From Terriglobia bacterium (GTDB taxonomy: Bacteria > Acidobacteriota > Terriglobia > Terriglobales > Acidobacteriaceae), in assembly GCA_020073525.1 (NCBI GenBank), contig JAIQFA010000016.1, forward strand, positions 1 to 64,000: 64,000 bases of DNA. Reading direction: 5' to 3'. A program made the translations under genes and the position numbers. The notes below the pieces were generated by a model that saw only the letters and a program-made list of their open reading frames with translations, had not been told where the DNA came from and did not search any database. Of the stretch, positions 56,204 to 64,000 are shown one piece after another (position 1 is the first letter of the stretch; each line of letters begins with the position of its first letter).

Positions 56204-56629
56204 TCACCCCTCGGTGCCGGTCCCCGGCATTCTCGTGACCGATTCACGAATCTTGTTCTTGACTTCGGTAGCTTTGTCACGGAACGATTCACGAATCTCA
56301 CTACCGGAAGCGGGCGCTAACAGAATCCCCAACCCCGCGCCGACACCGACTCCCAGCAAAAAACCGGTCGCCCGCGAAGACCAGTGGATTTTGCCTTGAA
56401 GCGCGTCCGCTGCAGCCTCCAGACGGTCGACCGCGTCTTCATACTTACTGGCAACCGTATCGCTGACGTCGTCGTACTTGTCCGCGACGGCATCCGTCAA
56501 ATCTTCCACACGATCCTTGACGCGATCTCCAATGGCGGCCCGAGTTTTGGGTTCGGTGAACAAAAGGCCCAATTTGGCTGCCAGCCGCACCCAATCTTTC
56601 GTCGTGTTCCTATTGCTAATATTGCGCAT
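56204..56629 (-). CDS. YtxH-domain protein
   Basis: 141 residues. N-terminal charged helix, a central coiled part (DRVEDLTDAVADKYDDVSDT and VASKYEDAVDRLEAAADAL), then a glycine-zipper TM (GFLLGVGVGAGLGILLAPAS) followed by GSEIRESFRDKATEVKNKI. The GLGILLAP-GSE-R pattern is the YtxH signature. YtxH proteins are membrane-linked and stress-associated. A ribosome site GAGAGGGA precedes the ATG. Confidence 0.85.
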   Translation of the reverse strand: MRNISNRNTTKDWVRLAAKLGLLFTEPKTRAAIGDRVKDRVEDLTDAVADKYDDVSDTVASKYEDAVDRLEAAADALQGKIHWSSRATGFLLGVGVGAGLGILLAPASGSEIRESFRDKATEVKNKIRESVTRMPGTGTEG

Positions 56630-56888
56630 GCTGCTTCCCTCTCGACTTCGATTTGTAAAACCCGATTTGTAAAAACTGAATTTACGTTCCGGCCCGCAAG
56701 ACTGCCATAGGTAGTTTCATGTAGTGGCGCGAGAGTATGCGCGTATCGGATCGCATGGTCGGCCGAAGATGTTCAGATCTCGTGTGAGTCAGTCCATCGA
56801 AATACAGTATTCCCTGCATTGTTCAGGCTCTGATGTTGGCCTAACTTGTCTTTATGAAGGGAACCTCCGAGGTTCGGGAGAACGATTC

Positions 56889-57419
56889 ATGTCTTACAGC
56901 CAGTTGTTCGCCACCACCGACACGTCTCCCAGCGCCTCCCCAAATTTCTCGGCACAGACTGACTTAGCGCATCGCGTTGTCTTCCCGCCGGCTAAGGGCC
57001 CCAAATTGTTGTGGGTCGACGACTCTCATATCCTGTTGTCGCTTTACAAAACGGTTTTCGAAAACCTAGGATTCACCGTTTCAGCAGTGTCATCTCCCCT
57101 GGAAGCCCTCAGCGACGCCTCACTGGCAGCCGTCGACGCAGCGATTCTGGACTACGACATGCCCGAAATGAATGGCGCTACGTTGGCTCACCGGATCAAG
57201 GGGCGGCACCCGAATTTGCCGGTGATCCTGTATTCGGGAAGCAATTCCATACCACAGACCGCCAACCGCTTTGTCGACGCGATCTGCGCGAAAGGCGCAC
57301 CGCGTGAGGAGCTGCTCAGCACGATAGAGCGGCTCGCGTGCAGGACCGTCAACTCACCGGAAGACTGCCTTCCGTACACTTTACGCCCTCGTCAAATCAC
57401 CCTAGGAGAACCCGCATGA
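56889..57419 (+). CDS. Receiver-domain response regulator without output domain
   Basis: 176 residues. An N-terminal segment of about 35 residues rich in Ser and Thr precedes the receiver: PKLLWVDDSHILLSLYKTVF, phospho-Asp in AAILDYDMPEMNG, Ser in VILYSGSNSIP and Lys in DAICAKGAPREELL. The ATGA overlap with the next gene couples it to a secreted DUF5818-like protein. Starts at ATG 56889 (GGGAG upstream); an in-frame start at 56724 is less likely. Confidence 0.82.
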   Translation: MSYSQLFATTDTSPSASPNFSAQTDLAHRVVFPPAKGPKLLWVDDSHILLSLYKTVFENLGFTVSAVSSPLEALSDASLAAVDAAILDYDMPEMNGATLAHRIKGRHPNLPVILYSGSNSIPQTANRFVDAICAKGAPREELLSTIERLACRTVNSPEDCLPYTLRPRQITLGEPA

Positions 57420-57934
57420 AGAGCTTTATTATCACAACCTTTTTTACCGTGGCGCTCGCTTTGACCGTGTTCGCCCAAACCACGCCCGGTACGACCGATC
57501 CATCGGGCACAAATCCATCGACCCAGCCGCAGACTTCACCTTCGCAGGCCCCCGGCATGTCCGATCCCGGCATGTCGAACGGCACTCAGAACACTGCTAA
57601 CGAGGCCAAGGGCGAAAAGAAGTTGAAGGGCTGTATCAAATCCGAGGGCGGCAAATACATACTGGAGGAAAAGCGTGGCAAGGAAGTGGCGCTGGCCGGC
57701 TCACTGGACTTCGCCTCGCACGTCGGACATACCGTCACCATCCACGGTACGTGGGGGAGCGGGTCGGAAGCGGCCAGCGGCGCTTCTGCCACTTCGTCCA
57801 CCAGCGGAATGTCGGCTGGGAGCGGCCAGTTCATGGTATCGAAGCTGGACATGGTCTCGGACAGCTGCAAGATGGAGAAGGGGAGCAATTCCCAAGACAA
57901 CATGAATAGTAAGCCGAGTCCGAATCACAAGTAA
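57416..57934 (+). CDS. Secreted DUF5818-like protein
   Basis: 172 residues. Signal peptide MKSFIITTFFTVALALTVFA, a linker rich in Thr, Pro, Ser and Gln, and a domain KLKGCIKSEGGKYILEEKRG with LDFASHVGHTVTIHGTWG, followed by a Ser/Ala stretch and a C-terminal charged part. It shares the G-I/K-G-Y/F-L core with the products at 41820 and 42333. Overlaps the receiver stop by 4 bp and is followed by a strong terminator. Confidence 0.75.
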   Translation: MKSFIITTFFTVALALTVFAQTTPGTTDPSGTNPSTQPQTSPSQAPGMSDPGMSNGTQNTANEAKGEKKLKGCIKSEGGKYILEEKRGKEVALAGSLDFASHVGHTVTIHGTWGSGSEAASGASATSSTSGMSAGSGQFMVSKLDMVSDSCKMEKGSNSQDNMNSKPSPNHK

Positions 57935-58007
57935 TGTTGGCCTAGAGGCAAGAAGGCGGTTAGGACTCTTAACCCCAACTCCAGGGCCTGGACCGGCCAA
58001 CATGACA

Positions 58008-58041
58008 AAAAATAGGCGCTCCTTTAAAGGGAGCGCCTTTC
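58008..58041 (+). terminator. Rho-independent terminator
   Basis: Stem AGGCGCTCC (58014-58022) with GGGAGCGCCT (58029-58038), loop TTTAAA, flanked by an A-rich run and TTTC. About 75 bp after the 57416 gene. Confidence 0.85.
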
Positions 58042-58094
58042 AAGTGTTGGCTCACGCGTCCTGCAAAATCTGAAATGATCTCAAAAACCAAGCC

Positions 58095-58268
58095 TCACAC
58101 GCGGTTGCCGCGGCGGCCGACCCCCATAATCAGAGTCAGCAGGAAGACAATCAGGAAGATGTAGAACAGAATCTTCGCGATTCCTGCCGCCGCTGTTGCC
58201 ACACCGCCGAATCCCAGAAATGCTGCGATCAGCGCAATAATCAAGAACATGAGCGCCCAATAGAGCAC
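58095..58268 (-). CDS. DUF1328 small membrane protein, GTG start
   Basis: 57 residues, not obvious because it starts with GTG at 58268 (AGGAGG upstream). The product reads (M)[37 protein letters not shown], then [13 protein letters not shown] and a basic tail. It is clearly homologous to the DUF1328 protein at 43287 (same length, AAAGIAK core). Another frame on this strand is open but has no membrane pattern. Confidence 0.87.
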   Translation of the reverse strand: MLYWALMFLIIALIAAFLGFGGVATAAAGIAKILFYIFLIVFLLTLIMGVGRRGNRV

Positions 58269-58674
58269 TGTTGCCCTCCTGAACCTTCAAAGTAAGCTGC
58301 CTGGGACAACCTTCCAACCACGACGGCCAGAATAGTCGCCCCGTAAGAGAAGGCCATCGGGTGCGAACTGTAGTACTGGCAATTTTTCCGGGGAGTAATC
58401 GTGAGTTGGCGATCCCGAATCAAAGATCCGCGCGACCGGCCGCCCCACATTGGCGAGTCCTGCGCTGATCCAAGCTAGAAATCGATTCGGTGGGAGTGGG
58501 ATGCGTGACCGTGCTGTCGCCGTTCCGCTTCGCACCGGTCTAAAACAGGGAAACGGCAAAAACCTGTGCCGCATCGCCAACCACCTTCACCACCCCCAAG
58601 ACTACCGCGGCGGAATCGGACCCGGCATCGGGTGGAGTTCCTAGATCGAGTGGAGTCAAAACTGTAAATTCCGG
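58269..58674. other. Gene-free interval
   Basis: About 400 bp with no credible gene; the frames present are Arg-rich and lack ribosome sites. It probably carries the promoter of the DUF1328 gene (minus). Nothing more can be supported. Confidence 0.35.
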
Positions 58675-58698
58675 CGGCTATGTTTGGAAACATAGCCG
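58675..58698 (-). terminator. Perfect palindrome, possible terminator
   Basis: CGGCTATGTTT (58675-58685) and AAACATAGCCG (58688-58698) form a perfect hairpin 26 bp after the stop of the YXWGXW-type gene on the minus strand. No clear U-tract, so a regulatory or processing role is equally possible. Confidence 0.45.
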
Positions 58699-58724
58699 TC
58701 GCTTCGTCGATTAGAAGGCGGCCA

Positions 58725-59951
58725 TTACCGCAGCGGTGGCTTGGATCGCTCCCGCGGAGGCGTCTGCTCTCGAGGAGGCGCTGCCTGCCGGGATGGCGGT
58801 GGCTGCATTCGTTGCTGCATCTGCTGTTGCTGCTGCTGGTGTTTTTGCTGCAATTGTTGCGTCTGCTCCTGGTGCCGCTGTTCGGCCTGCTGCTTCCTGG
58901 CTTCGTCGGTATTCTGTTTCGCGATCTTCTGGTCTTCTTTCTCTTGTTTCTGCGCGAGTTTCTGCCGTTCCTGTTCTTGCTTCGTGAATTGCTTTTCCTG
59001 CTGCTGTTGGTATTTCTTGTCCAGATTCGGATTTCCCGTATTGGGTGGACTGGGTCGTTCTGCTGGAGGCAAATCCCGAACATGGCCTGGCGCACTCGTC
59101 CGCGCGGCCCTGTTGCCCGAGTTGTTTCCATTGCGATTGTCGGGCTGCGACGCATTCCCGCCCCGCGCGGCATTGTTCCCGGGTTGACCCTGATTCCTGC
59201 CGTGATTCGCTGGCGGAGTATAGGGCGCCCCAGCAGCTCTCGCTGCCACAACACCCCGCTCCTTAAACTCTCCGGGCTTCGGCGTCGCAGCCACCGCGGG
59301 ACGGGCCATATTCACCGAGGCCCTTTGCTGCGGATCGCTGCGCGCTTGCTGCCTATGTTGAGTTTGGGCCGCAACCGGCGCGATATGTCGCTGGCGGGCG
59401 ACGGCTTCTTGCTGCGGCGTTGGCCGAACTGTGATTCCTCCATTACCCCCGTTGTAGCTCACGCGATTCACTGTGGTATTGTTCACCACCGTTGTGTTGT
59501 AAACATTATGGATTTCAGTAACGTTCACATTGTTCACCGCACGGTTGTAAAAGAAGTGTCCGTTATCCCAGCGGCCACCTTCGTAGCCCTCTCCGAAGTA
59601 GCCGAAGCCGTAGTTGATCCCTCCGTAAAACCCTACCTCCGGACCCCAATAACCTTCATAGAAAACAAACCTGTCGCCGCCCCAACCCCAATACCCTGGG
59701 GTCCAGAAGAATCCAACCTCGGGAGCTAGCACCCAGGTGCCCGGCACCCAGTAATAGTCATCGAAATCATCGCCATAGGCCCAGTAGCCGGGCGTCCATA
59801 TATACCCGTCACCTGGACAAATAGGCTGCTCATAAACAGGAAGAGGAGGCGGGGCGATCGTGATCATCACCCCGATTTCTGCAAACGACGCTGCCGACAT
59901 GCACAGCACCACGAGCGCGAACAATAGCGTACGAATGGAACGGATATACAT
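58725..59951 (-). CDS. Secreted YXWGXW-repeat protein with Gln-rich coiled tail
   Basis: 408 residues from ATG 59951 (AGAGGA upstream). Signal peptide (TLLFALVVLCMSAASFA). Repeats of the W-x-P-G-x-W type: YIWTPGYWAYGDDFDDYYW, VPGTWVLAPEVGFFWTPGYW and GWGGDRFVFYEGYWGPEVG. The second half is low-complexity Asn/Gly/Arg, then a long Gln/Lys/Glu coiled coil (KQFTKQEQERQKLAQKQ) and a Pro-rich end. Probably a cell-surface or envelope protein; function unknown. Confidence 0.8.
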   Translation of the reverse strand: MYIRSIRTLLFALVVLCMSAASFAEIGVMITIAPPPLPVYEQPICPGDGYIWTPGYWAYGDDFDDYYWVPGTWVLAPEVGFFWTPGYWGWGGDRFVFYEGYWGPEVGFYGGINYGFGYFGEGYEGGRWDNGHFFYNRAVNNVNVTEIHNVYNTTVVNNTTVNRVSYNGGNGGITVRPTPQQEAVARQRHIAPVAAQTQHRQQARSDPQQRASVNMARPAVAATPKPGEFKERGVVAARAAGAPYTPPANHGRNQGQPGNNAARGGNASQPDNRNGNNSGNRAARTSAPGHVRDLPPAERPSPPNTGNPNLDKKYQQQQEKQFTKQEQERQKLAQKQEKEDQKIAKQNTDEARKQQAEQRHQEQTQQLQQKHQQQQQQMQQRMQPPPSRQAAPPREQTPPRERSKPPLR

Positions 59952-60084
59952 CGTGATTCCTCTGCCCCCCATCCCTCGTTGACCCGGTACTACCGTCCTG
60001 TCGCGGGTTTCGTGGATTGAGTGGCGAGACCTCCGGCTAAAACCACCGGGAATCGCGTACCTGCCTGCAAAGGTTTCGGAACAT

Positions 60085-60606
60085 TTAGCGCTTCACATCG
60101 ATCTGATTCAGAACCTGCTGTACATTGGGCACGCTGAGTGCCGCCCTCTGCGCCTGCTGGCGTTCTGAAGCGGTTTTTACATTGCCTTTAAGGGTCAGCA
60201 CGCCATTCTTGGCGCTGAAGTCGATATGCTGCTTGTTCAAACCCTTGGAAATCAAAGCGGCTTTGTAGTTCTTCTCAATTGCATCGTCGAGATCCGAGGC
60301 CATGTTCTTCGCCTCCGATTCTGCCCCGACCGGTTGCACGCTTATCTCGTTCGCCACTACTCGGGCCGGCGCTGCTTGTTTCGCGACATCGCCCGCTTTC
60401 GCTTTGGCGTCGTCGGAGTGAACCGTCCCTCCCAGCGTGATCGTGTTCTTGTCACGGTCCTCCGAGACGCTAACATCGGTCAGGTCTGCCTGCTGCAGCG
60501 CTTGCTTCACACTGTCCTTATAAGAAACGCTGTCGGCGGTTTTGGTGCAGGCGACGCACAGCAATAACGTCACTATCGCGACACATCCAAGAATGGCTGA
60601 CTTCAT
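60085..60606 (-). CDS. BON-domain lipoprotein
   Basis: 173 residues. Lipoprotein signal (IVTLLLCVACTK) with lipobox Cys at about 20. Two BON units: SVKQALQQADLTDVSVSEDR with NTITLGGTVHSDDAKAKAGD, then KNYKAALISKGLNKQHIDFS with NGVLTLKGNVKTASERQQAQ. BON domains bind phospholipid or envelope components and occur in stress-induced OsmY-like proteins. GAGGA precedes ATG 60606. Confidence 0.88.
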   Translation of the reverse strand: MKSAILGCVAIVTLLLCVACTKTADSVSYKDSVKQALQQADLTDVSVSEDRDKNTITLGGTVHSDDAKAKAGDVAKQAAPARVVANEISVQPVGAESEAKNMASDLDDAIEKNYKAALISKGLNKQHIDFSAKNGVLTLKGNVKTASERQQAQRAALSVPNVQQVLNQIDVKR

Positions 60607-60649
60607 TACTTCCTCCTTGATAAAGAAATGCCGGCGCACAAGGCGACGG

Positions 60650-60808
60650 CTAACGAAGCTGGGCGGGACACTCTGAATGCCCGCACTGACAGGCGATCTC
60701 GCTCAGGTCCGCCGCTTCCTTGCAGGGCTGGCTGCAATACTCGCTATCTCCGTCTGTGAGGCACCCACAAGCCGGGTGCGCACATTTGGTTGGTGTATCA
60801 ACGCTCAT
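60650..60808 (-). CDS. Small metallothionein-like Cys-rich protein
   Basis: 52 residues with nine Cys, start ATG 60808 (GGAGGG 5 bp before). The order is KCAHPACGCLTDG, EYCSQPC and IACQCGHSECP. This matches the cyanobacterial/pseudomonad SmtA/BmtA pattern (CA-x-C-x-C, YCS-x-C, C-GH-x-C), where Cys and His residues hold a zinc cluster. Probably cytoplasmic metal buffer. It lies between stress-type genes on the minus strand, 42 bp upstream of the BON gene. Confidence 0.8.
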   Translation of the reverse strand: MSVDTPTKCAHPACGCLTDGDSEYCSQPCKEAADLSEIACQCGHSECPAQLR

Positions 60809-60834
60809 CACATCCCTCCAAGTTGCTAATCAGT

Positions 60835-60990
60835 TCAGACCGCACTCCGGCGACCGCTCAACAGGTCGACGATCAGGACCACCAGGGCCAACACCACCAG
60901 AAGGTGAATCAGGCTCCCGGCCACATGAAGACTGAAGCCCAAAAGCCACAAAATCAGAAGCACCGCTACAATTGCCCAGGCTAGTCGCAT
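60835..60990 (-). CDS. Small hydrophobic protein (lmo0937-like)
   Basis: 51 residues from ATG 60990 (GGAGA 6 bp before). Two hydrophobic stretches: RLAWAIVAVLLILWLLGF and IHLLVVLALVVLIVDLLSGR, the pattern of lmo0937-family membrane peptides. Function unknown; commonly next to stress genes. It precedes the metallothionein-like gene by 26 bp and may be in its transcript. Confidence 0.78.
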   Translation of the reverse strand: MRLAWAIVAVLLILWLLGFSLHVAGSLIHLLVVLALVVLIVDLLSGRRSAV

Positions 60991-61277
60991 TGAGGTCTCC
61001 TTCAGAGAGTAGGCGCACACGTTCACGCCACTCTCAACCTACTTACAGACAGTCTCGTGAACCATCCGCTGGAATTTGTATTCAGACGCGGAAAACGTTG
61101 TAGTTCGGGCCGGCGTTTGCTGAACTGCCGTTGAGCCAGGCGAGTCACATTGCGCTGGTTTTGATATACCGCCGCAGGCCCAGGAGAGGCCATGATGCCC
61201 GGCGAGACGGTCAGTCGCCGCAGCAACGACTTTCGTTACCGGGATACGAGGTTTCGTCAGGAGCCCCAGGAAAGAGG

Positions 61278-61311
61278 CAAAATAAAACTCCCCGGCAGGT
61301 TCGCCGGGGAG
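61278..61311 (-). terminator. Rho-independent terminator
   Basis: On the minus strand CTCCCCGGC (61311-61303), loop, GCCGGGGAG (61296-61288), followed by TTTTATTTTG. It lies 32 bp after the small acidic gene at 61343. Confidence 0.88.
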
Positions 61312-61342
61312 CGCCGCGACTGCGCACATACATCACGCGCCG

Positions 61343-61573
61343 CTAGGCGACTTTTTCTGGAGTTTCATCACCTTCTTCCTCGTCAAGGCGGCCAAGTTCA
61401 TGAATTGGCGTCGGCCTCTTCGAGGGATCCGGTTCCGCAGGCAGCCGCTGTCCCCGTTCCGGGTCGTGCACCGGATCCGGCATCGTCGGCAGGTGTTCGC
61501 CGCGCTTCGGGTCATTCTTCAAGTGGTCTGCTGTATCGCTGAGGTCAAAATTCTTTTCCTTGTCGTTCGACAT
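61343..61573 (-). CDS. Small hydrophilic protein of unknown function
   Basis: 76 residues, strongly charged: KNFDLSDTADHLKNDPKRGE, then HLPTMPDPVHDPERGQRLPA and RPTPIHELGRLDEEEGDETP. No hydrophobic segment, so probably cytoplasmic and disordered. AAAGGAG 6 bp before the ATG and a strong terminator support it as a real gene. Confidence 0.7.
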   Translation of the reverse strand: MSNDKEKNFDLSDTADHLKNDPKRGEHLPTMPDPVHDPERGQRLPAEPDPSKRPTPIHELGRLDEEEGDETPEKVA

Positions 61574-61700
61574 GAATCGCTCCTTTTAGAGTCCCCGTTG
61601 CCGAGGGCACTTCATGGAACGGTGCGGACTCGGCGCATTAGTTGCGAAAACGAGATAGAAATGTTGTTTGATGGGTGAAATTTTGGGTGGATTCAGAGGC

Positions 61701-61982
61701 CTATCGGCTAGAGGGCATCACCCGGCCTGGGAGTTTGGCGCGTGCGGGTTCAGAAATCCTCCACAACGAGGCCAACGCTTTGGCAGCCGCGTCCAAAGCC
61801 CTCTTCTGGATGTCGGCCGCATCAGTGTGTAGCGGCAGGGAGTTGTGTCGAATCCGCACACCTCGCGAATCCTTTGACGCGCCGGGTTTGCCCTCGCACA
61901 GTACCGCCACGGATTGCTCAAAAATGCTCCTCAATTCATTGGTGGATTCGGGGGAATCCGCGCTGCCTCGCCCGTGATTCAT
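61701..61982 (-). CDS. Hypothetical protein
   Basis: 93 residues. Segments ELRSIFEQSVAVLCEG and HTDAADIQKRALDAAAKALA look like amphipathic helices. No domain recognised; the ribosome site (AAAGG) is weak and spacing long. An overlapping plus-strand frame exists, so the call is tentative. Confidence 0.4.
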   Translation of the reverse strand: MNHGRGSADSPESTNELRSIFEQSVAVLCEGKPGASKDSRGVRIRHNSLPLHTDAADIQKRALDAAAKALASLWRISEPARAKLPGRVMPSSR

Positions 61983-62142
61983 GATTGTGGTTGCCTTTCC
62001 CGCCGATTAAAGAAGACATCGCTGCCTGGCGTTATACCGCGGATTACCGATCGATTCGCATGAAAAACAACGAGAAGGGTGATCCCTAAGCGCCTCCCTG
62101 GAATCACCCCACAGTGCGCCGAAACATTTTCACAATCGCGAA

Positions 62143-62685
62143 TCAAGCGGCTCTTCGCCCCGAGGTTTTCGAGGCGCGTTTTTGGGTCAGGTCCTGGCCT
62201 TCACTGATTTCGAGGTTGAGTTCTTCCGCGATGCCGTTCAATGTCTCATCGGCTTCCTTCTCTTCCGCAAGCGTCTGGGAAAGAAGATCGGCAGCGGAAT
62301 CATCGCCCAGTTTTGTTGCATAAGAGCGTACACAGCCGTAGCCCGCGATTTCGTAATGCTCGACACGCTGCGCGGCGGCGATGAGCGCAGCGTCCTTGAC
62401 TGCTGCCTCCATGTCTTCCTCGATCACTTCTCCGCCTTCCTTCACCAGGCCTTCCATGGCTTTGCACTTCTTCCCCCCGGCCTTCTCGCCCATCTGGTCG
62501 CAGATGGTCTCGATGCGCTGGGCATGGCCGCGGGTCTTCTCCAGGTGTTCCTCGAAAGCGGCTTTCAATTCTCCCGACGAAGCCGCTTTCGCCATCTTCG
62601 GCAGCGCTTTGATCAGTTGTTGTTCGGCATTGTAAAGATCCTGGAGTTGCTCCAGGTAGAGATCACGCAACGATTCGATTTTCAT
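62143..62685 (-). CDS. YciE/YciF-type ferritin-like protein (DUF892)
   Basis: 180 residues from ATG 62685 (GGAGG 7 bp before). Four-helix ferritin-like fold: SLRDLYLEQLQDLYNAEQQL, LPKMAKAASSGELKAAFEEH, QRVEHYEIAGYGCVRSYA and LLSQTLAEEKEADETLNGIA. The Glu and His residues (E-H-E on helices) suit a di-iron site. This family is stress-induced. An in-frame start at 62751 would add about 22 residues. Confidence 0.9.
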   Translation of the reverse strand: MKIESLRDLYLEQLQDLYNAEQQLIKALPKMAKAASSGELKAAFEEHLEKTRGHAQRIETICDQMGEKAGGKKCKAMEGLVKEGGEVIEEDMEAAVKDAALIAAAQRVEHYEIAGYGCVRSYATKLGDDSAADLLSQTLAEEKEADETLNGIAEELNLEISEGQDLTQKRASKTSGRRAA

Positions 62686-63150
62686 AATCAGCCTCCGTGG
62701 ATTTTCTTGTAAGAACGCGCGCCGACCATCGGATGATGATCGTTGAATCACAGACTCTCAGTGCCCCCTTGGGTTATGCCGCTCCGCGAATCGAGAGGCG
62801 AGGAGCGGGAGCCGCCTTCACAATGGCCCCCGCCCGGTAGGCGGGAAATGAGGAGAAGGATTTCATGAACTGGAGACTAGCTCGCCCAGCAGCCGGGGAG
62901 AATCCCTCCGACTTTGTACCTGTCTTTGGAATTCGCTGTAGTCATGGGAAGTCCTTTGCCTGGCTTCGCTTCCGGAGTGGCATTTGTTTTGATACAGCAA
63001 CATCTCCACACATCTAGGGCGGTCAAGGGATGGATCGACCTCGACTCTGGCCCTAATCTTCCGCTCATGAATGCGTTGACAATTTGTCGCCACCAGGTGC
63101 GCACGGCATGCTCCTCTCTATACATATTCGAGTCGTGCAAGGAGACCTAA
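62686..63150. other. Intergenic interval with one possible peptide
   Basis: About 465 bp between divergent genes. It holds promoter DNA for both, a TTGACA at 63074-63079 without a clear paired -10 box, and the candidate short peptide at 62877-62945. Confidence 0.4.
62877..62945 (-). CDS. Possible 22-residue peptide
   Basis: ATG 62945 has AAAGGA 8 bp before it and a stop at 62877. The product is 22 residues and ends KVGGILPGCWAS. The Gly-Gly and the Cys-Trp end are reminiscent of short modified or signal peptides, but no maturation enzyme is nearby and a frame this short is not strong evidence. Confidence 0.25.
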   Translation of the reverse strand: MTTANSKDRYKVGGILPGCWAS

Positions 63151-63882
63151 GTGAACAGTGACACTCTATCCCCTTCTGTTAGTCAAGCAGGCTCCGACTT
63201 GGTGAGACGTGCTCAGCGAGGAGACGCGGATGCATTCGCAACGCTTTTTCATACGCACAAAACGCGTGTCTACTCTCTCTGTTTGCGAATGACGAACAAT
63301 GTGGCGGAAGCCGAGGATCTCGCACAAGACGCCTTCCTCCAGGTGTTCCGCAAATTGGCAACTTTCCGCGGAGATTCGACGCTTTCAACCTGGCTCTACC
63401 GCATCACCGTCAACACTGTGCTGATGCATTTTCGGCGAAAGTCCCCGTGCCGGGTTTCCCTGGATGAGCCGGTCAACAACGCCGCGGGAACAAGATCCAC
63501 GCAACGGCAATATGGAACCAGGGACGGCCGCCTGGAAACTTCTGTTGCTCGTGTCGCATTGACTCGAGCCATCAGCGAGCTTCCCGAAGGCTACCGCGCC
63601 ATCTTTCTGCTCCATGAAATCGAGGGATATCAGCACCGCGAGATTGCGGAGTTGCTCGGATGCTCCATTGGCACTTCAAAGTCGCAGCTCCACAAAGCCA
63701 AACTACGAATACGGGAGATTCTGTCTGATCTGTCCCAAGGCCATCTTGGAGCCAAGCGGGATGTACTCCGGGAGAACGAGCGCGAATCCGAACTGGCGCG
63801 TGAGAAGTGGGAACTTCCGGGAAAGCCGCAGCCATCCAACAACAACGGCTCGATACCCGACTTCTTGCCCTCGAATGCATGA
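63151..63882 (+). CDS. ECF-type RNA polymerase sigma factor
   Basis: 243 residues, GTG 63151 with AAGGAGA upstream. Region 2: QRGDADAFATLFHTHKTRVY, AEDLAQDAFLQVFRKLATF and STWLYRITVNTVLMHFRRKS; region 4: LPEGYRAIFLLHEIEGYQHR then EIAELLGCSIGTSKSQLHKA. Same layout and close similarity to the sigma factor at 47158. A charged C-terminal tail of about 50 residues follows region 4. No anti-sigma gene before the window end. Confidence 0.92.
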   Translation: MNSDTLSPSVSQAGSDLVRRAQRGDADAFATLFHTHKTRVYSLCLRMTNNVAEAEDLAQDAFLQVFRKLATFRGDSTLSTWLYRITVNTVLMHFRRKSPCRVSLDEPVNNAAGTRSTQRQYGTRDGRLETSVARVALTRAISELPEGYRAIFLLHEIEGYQHREIAELLGCSIGTSKSQLHKAKLRIREILSDLSQGHLGAKRDVLRENERESELAREKWELPGKPQPSNNNGSIPDFLPSNA

Positions 63883-64000
63883 GTCCTTGGGTGCAAGGTC
63901 AATTCAGCGGGTCGAACTAGAGTATGGCTGCTGGCCATCTAAGGTGTTGACTTGATGGATCGGCGAAATCTCCCTCCGTACAGTGGGAGTTGAACGTCGC
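63883..64000. other. Window end, no gene seen
   Basis: The last 118 bp contain no coding frame I can support. Confidence 0.3.

Noticed and set aside
58475-59254. Arg/Asn/Ser-rich minus-strand frame
   Set aside because: Alternative frame of the YXWGXW-type gene; composition follows from its Gln/Lys codons.

Overview
The window looks like a chromosomal segment from an Acidobacteriota bacterium of the Terriglobia (Koribacter-like) type. The grounds are the moderately GC-rich coding sequence, a VWA protein of the kind typical of acidobacteria, many small secreted or stress proteins of families common in that group, and dispersed palindromic repeats. This is an inference from gene content; no rRNA is present to confirm it.

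Region 1 (1-10.6 kb) is ordinary core chromosome: partial leucyl aminopeptidase (pepA, carrying two palindromic repeats inside the reading frame), smpB, a scar where two gene fragments meet tail to tail, a peroxiredoxin-like gene without its catalytic cysteine, a methyltransferase, an aromatic amino acid decarboxylase and a NUDIX hydrolase. A tight minus-strand operon follows: porin, phosphate-binding-like protein, histidine kinase, OmpR-type regulator, RsuA/RluB-type pseudouridine synthase. At 10.64 kb lies the 3' half of a tRNA-Lys(CUU) gene without a matching 5' half, beside an inverted repeat. This is the expected footprint of an integrated element extending rightwards.

Region 2 (10.7-16.3 kb) holds a gene-poor stretch, a stress-like small protein, a TonB-type protein, a STAS protein, a secreted VWA protein and a two-repeat Ig-like surface protein.

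Region 3 (16.6-40 kb) is a large envelope/polysaccharide locus. It contains a nucleotidyltransferase/hexapeptide protein, a degenerate STAS protein, a thymidylate-kinase-like protein, GT2 and GT4 glycosyltransferases, TPR proteins, a flippase fused to a ParB-like domain, a roughly 1,400-residue TPR plus outer-membrane barrel protein, a GT-C-like membrane protein with a translationally coupled train of envelope proteins ending in a GH99-like lipoprotein, a methyltransferase, a phospholipase C-like phosphoesterase, and two paralogous secreted proteins of unknown function. I suggest it makes, flips, exports and trims an undescribed exopolysaccharide.

Region 4 (40.7-57.9 kb) is rich in signalling: NarL-type and stand-alone receivers, an ECF sigma factor, a REC-PAS-HisKA_3 kinase, and a soluble hybrid kinase of about 1,919 residues with a tandem HAMP array and three receivers. 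These are interspersed with small secreted DUF5818-like proteins and DUF1328 membrane proteins.

Region 5 (55.9-64 kb) is a run of small stress-type genes: YtxH, BON lipoprotein, a 52-residue metallothionein-like protein, an lmo0937-like membrane peptide, a YciE/YciF-type ferritin-like protein and a second ECF sigma factor paralogous to the first.
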